From Bacteroidales bacterium (lineage in GTDB: Bacteria; Bacteroidota; Bacteroidia; Bacteroidales; UBA932), in the NCBI GenBank assembly GCA_017651465.1, contig JAGCCX010000022.1:1-64000 (forward strand): DNA of 64,000 nt, read 5' to 3'. A program made the position numbers and the translations under genes. Of the stretch, positions 59,701-64,000 are shown piece after piece. The notes beneath the pieces were generated by a model. The model saw nothing but the letters and a program-made list of their open reading frames with translations. It searched no databases and had not been told where the DNA came from. Position 1 is the first letter of the stretch. Each line of letters begins with the position of its first letter.

Positions 59701-60109
59701 AATCCTGGACAAGTCCGACACCAATTGGAAGGTCGCCAACGCTGCCGACAAGCCCTTCTGGCCCCGCCAGACCTACGGCACCGCCGACAGCGCCACCGGC
59801 GCCCTCACCTTCCCCAGCGACTACTTCCTGATGAACGCCGCATACGTGCGCCTCAAGACCCTCACCCTCGACTACAGTTTCCCCAAGGCCCTGATTTCCA
59901 AGGCCGGGATACAGCAGCTGCGGGTGTACGTCACCGGCGAGAACCTCTTCACCTGGTCGCCTATGTTCAAATACACCACGATGTTCGACCCCGAGGTGAT
60001 AGGCAACGGCGACTCCGATTTCCACTCCGGAACTTCCACCACTATGGGCGACGGCTACAGCTACCCGCTGCTCCGCTCCGTTACCTTCGGAATCAGTCTA
60101 ACCCTCTAA
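56774..60109 (+). CDS. susC-like: SusC/RagA-family TonB-dependent transporter (locus 2)
   Basis: The 1111-residue protein has a signal peptide (to about AAAWGQ, residue 25). A CarboxypepD-regulatory-like domain follows (VSGKVTDASTGEPVPGAAV), then the junction ETVVVGYGTLKKSQLVGSV, a plug with LVLIDGVEGEMASVNPNDVESISV and VIYGARAAYGVILITTKN, and a long barrel ending in VTFGISLTL. The plug has an insertion (about 175-195, glycine/serine-rich) compared with the locus 1 homologue. It imports the locus 2 substrate with SusD. Confidence 0.92.
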   Translation: MKQLLKRAVPLLSALLLLGAAAWGQTHQVSGKVTDASTGEPVPGAAVLVKGGTGGTVTDVSGIYSLAVAPDATLVCSCIGFSDVEMPVGGRAVIDFSLKVDAEMLEETVVVGYGTLKKSQLVGSVENVSGEVLEDRSNSNITRSLQGEVAGLNIIQSDGKPTHGGAVYIRGGATSYVSRGSAGGSKTAYSIGQGGGALVLIDGVEGEMASVNPNDVESISVLKDASSSVIYGARAAYGVILITTKNAKEDKISVNYSGSVSVNTRTVRWEDRVVTDGLTFVENFYEHWLGHDATPQAEGKLPTKMNIYQIPSDYLERYRQHVANGDTNSSELWDGRWLYYSDTNYIGLFYKPVNTTTTHNISVNGTSGKVSYGVSGRYYTQDAIYKLGNESYGAYNLRAKLKLQINNWLSIDNNTSMYKMDYTQPIFSKNDGNVGSQLRQIAMMGIPCIPVFNEDGTYTVAAAAGGYAAFNDGNSSQEDHRLTVTTASGITIEPFKDVFNVRGEFAFKSTRRGLDRYVAPVAYSVSPGAMTDYVKQVDSYYRYYDYNTEHITANIIGTFTPKLGENHNLNLVAGWNLEDNVYHRRGVFRTGILYPDNANFELMDGQEVELVQDGSSYGIVGFFGRANYSLLRRYIFEVSARYDGSSKFPTSQRWGFFPSASIGWRISEEPWMKSTRGWLDNLKLRANAGSLGNGTVAAYAFLTTLGINKTGAVFDGSFQNKVSDPSVIPDNLTWEKVTTYDAGLDADFLRSRLSFSGDYYIRNTTDLYIAGPEIPATFGDSTPKGNYGALQTRGWELTLSWRDQVKLGGKDFSYSVKGSLWDSRTWVTKYYNKSGGMFNYYEGKELGEIWGFRTDGLFLTNEEAAAWYKDEFHNFVPVSGPYAGDIKFVDLKPDKVINTGSWTLKDHGDLDRIGNEAPRYQFGLNLDFRWNGIGLSAFFQGVGKRDWYPSQGTDFFWGSWGRAYAYMLKDQQFNHVILDKSDTNWKVANAADKPFWPRQTYGTADSATGALTFPSDYFLMNAAYVRLKTLTLDYSFPKALISKAGIQQLRVYVTGENLFTWSPMFKYTTMFDPEVIGNGDSDFHSGTSTTMGDGYSYPLLRSVTFGISLTL

Positions 60110-60121
60110 TCCAGAAGCGAA

Positions 60122-61969
60122 ATGAAAACTATATCTAAATCGGTTTTATGCTGCCTTGCAGCGATTGCCGCCCTCTGCTCCTGCGAGAAGTTCTTTGACC
60201 GCCAGCCCGAAGACAAGTTCGACGCCGACCGTTTCTTCGCGAGCAAGACGGACCTTCAGTACTACACCAACGGACTGATTGACGTGGCTCTCCCGTCCTT
60301 CGACGCCGTGGCGCTGGGAGACGATATGTACACCGACTTCTGCGGCACCAAGGACTCCGAGTCTTTCCTCTGGCCTGAACGCTATACCGCGGCTACCGCT
60401 TCGGGATGGGCGTACTCCAACTGGGGATTCCTGCGCCAGGTGGCCTATATGCTCGACAATATGGGCAACGCCCGCGAGAACGTAAGTGTCGAGTACTACA
60501 ACCACTACGAGGGCGTGGCCCGCTTCTTCAGGGCCCTTTCTACCTTCAACAAGGTCAAGAAGTTCGGCGACGTGTACTGGATAGACCACGTGGTGAGCCC
60601 CGCCGACTCGGCGATACTCTACGGCCCCCGCCAGGACAGGGAGTACGTGATGCATATGGTCAAGGAAGACCTGGTGTTCGCGTGCGAGAACTGCCTCGAA
60701 TCCGGCGAGGGGATAAGGACTCCCGGCTGCGTTTACGTCAATAAATACACCGCCGAGGCCCTTGCCTCCAGGGTGTTCCTGTTCGAGGGCACCTACCGTA
60801 AATACCACAGCGTGAACCCCTCCACCGGCAAGCCCTGGAATGGGCAGTACGAGTCGGCCGAAGACCTGTTGAGGCTCGCCCTCAAGTACTCCGGCAACCT
60901 GGTCAACGATTCGCCGTTCACCCTCCACGGCAACTACCGCGAGCTCTTTACCAGCACCACTCTCCCCTCCGACGAGGTGATTTGGGGCAGGACCTGCAAC
61001 GAAGAGCTGGGCGTGGCGCACAAAGTAACCTACAAGTACTGCTCCACCACCTCTTCCAAGCTCTACGGCCCCACCAAAGACTATGTGATGATGTTCCTGG
61101 GCAGCGACGGCAAGCCCCTTCCTTCCGGCGAGATTTCCGTCACCAAGGAATTCTCCGCCCGCGACAAGCGCCTCACAGCCTGCGTGCTGGGTCCCGGCCA
61201 GAAGATGAAGAACGCCAAGGGCGAGACCGTCGATTTTGCTCCCGATTTTACCTGGACCACAACAGGTTACATATGGATCAAGTGGGTTATTCCCGAGTAC
61301 TCTCCGATGAACGAGGGCGGCACCGACAAGTCGCTCAACTCGGTGCCGGTGTTCAGGCTCGGCGAGGCTATGCTCAACTATGCCGAGGCGGCAGAGGAGC
61401 TTGGAATGCTCACTCAGGACATCTGGGACAAGACCATAGGAGAGCTCCGCAAGGTTCACGGCGGCATTTCATCCGCCCCGTTCCCCTCGAGCGCAAGCTA
61501 CCAGAAGGACCAGTGGCTCAGGGACTACTACACCGTGGATGTGAAGCACCCCGTGGCCCTGTCCGACGCCGCCCTTGAAATCCGCCGCGAGAGAGCCACC
61601 GAGCTGATGTTCGAAGAGGGACACCGCTACGACGACCTGATGCGCTGGAATATGGGCGACATACTCGAGAGGCGCTACAACCACCAGGGCTGGAGAGGCA
61701 TCTACATCTCCCCCGAAGAGGCCAAGAGCGGCTTTGACTTCAACGGCAAGCACTTCTCGGTGTCTACGTCCAAGACCTCCAACGAGACCAACTACAAGAT
61801 TACCACTGCGGCCGACAAGAACTTCACCCTGTCGGGCGGCAGCTACGGCTATCTCATTTACAATTACAAACTTCAGTGGGACGAGAAGATGTACCTCTAC
61901 CCCATACCCGTAACCGCAGCCAACGTGAACCCCCAGCTCGGGCAGAACGAGGGCTGGCAATGGATATAG
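60122..61969 (+). CDS. susD-like: SusD/RagB-family surface lipoprotein (locus 2)
   Basis: The 615-residue product has a lipoprotein signal (MKTISKSVLCCLAAIAALCSC). It has the SusD start EKFFDRQPEDKFDADRFFASKTDLQYY, a helical core (FFRALSTFNKVKKFGDVYWID), and the C-terminal ERATELMFEEGHRYDDLMRWNMGD and YLYPIPVTAANVNPQLGQNEGW blocks. It is longer than the locus 1 SusD. It sits 12 bases after susC and completes the import pair. Confidence 0.92.
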   Translation: MKTISKSVLCCLAAIAALCSCEKFFDRQPEDKFDADRFFASKTDLQYYTNGLIDVALPSFDAVALGDDMYTDFCGTKDSESFLWPERYTAATASGWAYSNWGFLRQVAYMLDNMGNARENVSVEYYNHYEGVARFFRALSTFNKVKKFGDVYWIDHVVSPADSAILYGPRQDREYVMHMVKEDLVFACENCLESGEGIRTPGCVYVNKYTAEALASRVFLFEGTYRKYHSVNPSTGKPWNGQYESAEDLLRLALKYSGNLVNDSPFTLHGNYRELFTSTTLPSDEVIWGRTCNEELGVAHKVTYKYCSTTSSKLYGPTKDYVMMFLGSDGKPLPSGEISVTKEFSARDKRLTACVLGPGQKMKNAKGETVDFAPDFTWTTTGYIWIKWVIPEYSPMNEGGTDKSLNSVPVFRLGEAMLNYAEAAEELGMLTQDIWDKTIGELRKVHGGISSAPFPSSASYQKDQWLRDYYTVDVKHPVALSDAALEIRRERATELMFEEGHRYDDLMRWNMGDILERRYNHQGWRGIYISPEEAKSGFDFNGKHFSVSTSKTSNETNYKITTAADKNFTLSGGSYGYLIYNYKLQWDEKMYLYPIPVTAANVNPQLGQNEGWQWI

Positions 61970-61973
61970 AAGA

Positions 61974-63008
61974 ATGAAACACTTGAAACTCTTAGCCGCG
62001 GCACTGGCGGCGGCAGCCACGCTGGCTGCTTGTGAAAAAGAAGCTCAGAAGCCGGAGGAGGATCCCGTGATCAGCGTATCCCCCGAGAACATCTCCGCCT
62101 CCTGGGAAGACCAGATATTCGACGTAAAGGTCCGGGCCAACTGCACCTGGACCATCTCCAAGACCGATTCTGAAGGAGAATCCATAGACTGGGTCAAGTG
62201 CGACCTTGCCGGAGGCACCGGCGACAAGGACTTCCACGTCCGCGTGTACGAGAACACCACCGACGCTGAGCGCAAGGCCACCGTCACCATCTTCTGCGAC
62301 GACGTCAAGGCCTTCATCGACGTGACCCAGGGCTTCAATCCCAACCCCGGTCCAGGTCCGGAACCTCCGGGACCCGGTCCCGGCCCCGGCCCCGAGCCGC
62401 CTGAGCCCGAACCCACCGGCCTGGAACTCTTCTTCGACTTTACCGTAGATGGGCTGGGATGGCCCACCACCAAGGATTTCGACTGGTCGCAGCTTAAGAA
62501 CTGCGACTCGGGCTGCGCCACCGACAACGGAGGCACCGCCACCGACAACCCTCACCGCCGCGCCCAGGTTACCTATACCCTCGAGGGGAACGACTACGAC
62601 TTCACCTTTGCCGATCCCGACGACGCCAAGGCGCACAATATTTACCTGAGTACCGGAAAGGGCGTTTATTGCGGCACCCTGCGCTACTTCGGCCTGCCGG
62701 CTATCGAAGGGATGAAACTCGTAAAGGTGGAGATGGTCCAGAACGCCAGCACCAAGGACCCTGCCAGCTTCACACGCAACGTGGGCGTATCCAAGCAGGT
62801 CTATGCGGCCGACTTTGCAGTTGCCGACATAGAGTATGTCCCGGGCGGCGAGCCCCAGAACCAGGTCACCAACGGCGAGACCTACGTGTACGAGCTTACC
62901 GCAACGGAGCCCGGCACCATATATTGGCTGACGGCCTCGACCAACGCCAGCATAATAATGAGCCTGCGCCTCTTCTATGAGGCTCCCGACTCAAACGATT
63001 CACTTTAA
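61974..63008 (+). CDS. BACON-domain surface lipoprotein with Pro-Gly linker
   Basis: The 344-residue protein has a lipoprotein signal (MKHLKLLAAALAAAATLAACE). A BACON domain follows (about 30-120: VISVSPENISASWEDQIFDVKV, CTWTIS, FIDVTQG), then a proline/glycine linker (about 122-147) and a C-terminal beta-sandwich (about 150-335). The linker likely holds the second domain away from the membrane. It follows susD by 4 bases and probably binds the substrate on the surface. Confidence 0.75.
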   Translation: MKHLKLLAAALAAAATLAACEKEAQKPEEDPVISVSPENISASWEDQIFDVKVRANCTWTISKTDSEGESIDWVKCDLAGGTGDKDFHVRVYENTTDAERKATVTIFCDDVKAFIDVTQGFNPNPGPGPEPPGPGPGPGPEPPEPEPTGLELFFDFTVDGLGWPTTKDFDWSQLKNCDSGCATDNGGTATDNPHRRAQVTYTLEGNDYDFTFADPDDAKAHNIYLSTGKGVYCGTLRYFGLPAIEGMKLVKVEMVQNASTKDPASFTRNVGVSKQVYAADFAVADIEYVPGGEPQNQVTNGETYVYELTATEPGTIYWLTASTNASIIMSLRLFYEAPDSNDSL

Positions 63009-63020
63009 TTCGGCTGCACA

Positions 63021-64000
63021 ATGCGCAGTATTTTAATCATAATGGCCTCCTTCGCGGCAGGAGCCCTGATACTGGACTCCTGCCACAAGGATGTGCCCGT
63101 ACAAGAGGCCGTTTCGGTAATTCCCGGCACTGTGGATGCCGCCAAGGATATGGCGAGCTACAAGCTGGAAGTGACCGCCAACTGCACCTGGAGCGTTACC
63201 ACCGAGGGTGACGACGGGCAGGCGGTTTACTGGATTACCCCCGACCGCAGCTCGGGCCACGACAGTGCCATAGTGACTATCCGCGTGAACGAAAATAAAT
63301 ACAACGACTCCCGCAGCGCCTCGGTGGTGTTTACCACTCCCGGCGGCCAGAGGGCCGTCGCCATTGTTACCCAGAAGGGCGATGCCGGCGGCTCGGACGC
63401 CCCGGGCGAGGCCACCCTGTGCCTTGGTACCTACAATCTCAGGATGAGCAACCTCGACACCGACGATGTCAACAAATGGAGCGTCCGCAAGGAGCGCCTC
63501 AAGCAGTCCATAAACGACTGCGGCTTCGACGTGTTCGGCATACAGGAAGTCAGCACCGAGATGCAGACGTGGCTGGAGAGCGAATTCAAGGGCAGCTATA
63601 CTTTCCGCTTTTTCAGCCCTTATTCGCAGAACGGCAACGGCAACAAGGCCAATGGCATAGGCTACAGGACCTCGGCGTTCGCCCTGTCCGACTGGCACTT
63701 CTTCTGGGCGACCGGCACTCCCGACACTATGAGCACCAACGACACCGGCAGCTCCGGCTCGTTCAACAGGGGAGGCTGCTGCTGCATCCTGACCCACAAG
63801 CAGAGCGGCGCCAGGTTCTTCTTTATGAACACCCACGCCTGCCTGAACAACGAGCCAAATGCCGCCCTGGCGCCGGTGTACATCGAGCAGGAGAAGCGTT
63901 TCAATCCGGGAGGTCTCCCGTCTTTCTTCGTGGGGGATATGAACGCCCGTCCCGAATACCAGGCCTCGGAGACCTACCGCAGCTACTGGAAAGACAGCTA
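63021..64000 (+). CDS. BACON-EEP phosphodiesterase lipoprotein, 3' end outside window
   Basis: ATG 63021 opens a frame that remains open to the window end (326 codons seen). It starts with a lipoprotein-type signal (MRSILIIMASFAAGALILDSC), then a BACON domain (about 28-122: KLEVTANCTWSVTT, AVAIVTQKG). An EEP domain follows from about residue 133, with CLGTYNLRMSN, VFGIQEVS, FFMNTHACLN and FFVGDMNARPE visible. The final Asp-His pair would lie beyond the edge. It is close to the small EEP protein at 55895 (GNGNKANGIGY against GTGNKAQAIIY). Thus locus 2 encodes two EEP enzymes. Confidence 0.85.
   Translation, partial: MRSILIIMASFAAGALILDSCHKDVPVQEAVSVIPGTVDAAKDMASYKLEVTANCTWSVTTEGDDGQAVYWITPDRSSGHDSAIVTIRVNENKYNDSRSASVVFTTPGGQRAVAIVTQKGDAGGSDAPGEATLCLGTYNLRMSNLDTDDVNKWSVRKERLKQSINDCGFDVFGIQEVSTEMQTWLESEFKGSYTFRFFSPYSQNGNGNKANGIGYRTSAFALSDWHFFWATGTPDTMSTNDTGSSGSFNRGGCCCILTHKQSGARFFFMNTHACLNNEPNAALAPVYIEQEKRFNPGGLPSFFVGDMNARPEYQASETYRSYWKDS

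Overview
The window looks like a chromosomal piece of a GC-rich (my estimate is high-50s % GC), probably uncultured member of the Bacteroidales. The evidence is two SusC/SusD outer-membrane uptake loci, many exported lipoproteins (BACON, DUF5689, fimbrillin-like, FISUMP), a DUF6377-type regulator, and promoters of the Bacteroidota type (TTTG at -33 and TAnnTTTG at -7). Genes are densely packed, often overlapping, and no stretch over 300 bases lacks a gene.

Layout. 1-6.2 kb: the end of galK, a large envelope protein, a BASS transporter, an exported protein and an acyltransferase. 6.25-7.4 kb: a REP-associated tyrosine transposase (RAYT) between two 75-bp palindromic repeats. 7.4-18.1 kb: housekeeping genes (aspA, a TPR protein, a U32 RNA-hydroxylase-type protein, an esterase, AlkD, a DUF2723 glycosyltransferase, a hemerythrin-LuxR regulator, queH), followed by tRNA-Leu(GAG). 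18.3-36.9 kb: uptake locus 1, with EEP-fold phosphodiesterase lipoproteins at both ends of a SusC/SusD/DUF5689 operon and no glycoside hydrolase. 36.9-46.6 kb: trmB, galE, surA, an OstA/LptA-like protein, an OPT transporter and pepT. 46.6-54.1 kb: a leftward operon holding fprA, a TM2 protein, a LolA-like protein, two envelope proteins, nth, miaA and a pectinesterase. 54.2-64 kb: uptake locus 2, a DUF6377 regulator diverging from EEP, SusC, SusD, BACON and BACON-EEP genes, cut by the window end.

Three observations stand out. First, GC-rich palindromic elements sit in frame inside five protein genes. Four of these encode RNA-modification enzymes (U32/RlhA-like, QueH, TrmB, MiaA). A sixth, non-coding copy fills the trmB 5' leader. 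Copies within a family keep a conserved core, while their complementary outer arms differ between copies. Second, the tetranucleotide CATG is almost absent: I find 12 by hand in 64 kb, and 8 of these lie in 4988-7319 (acyltransferase plus RAYT unit), marking likely acquired DNA. Third, both SusC/SusD loci pair with EEP-fold hydrolases rather than carbohydrate enzymes, which suggests uptake of a phosphodiester-containing polymer or lipid.
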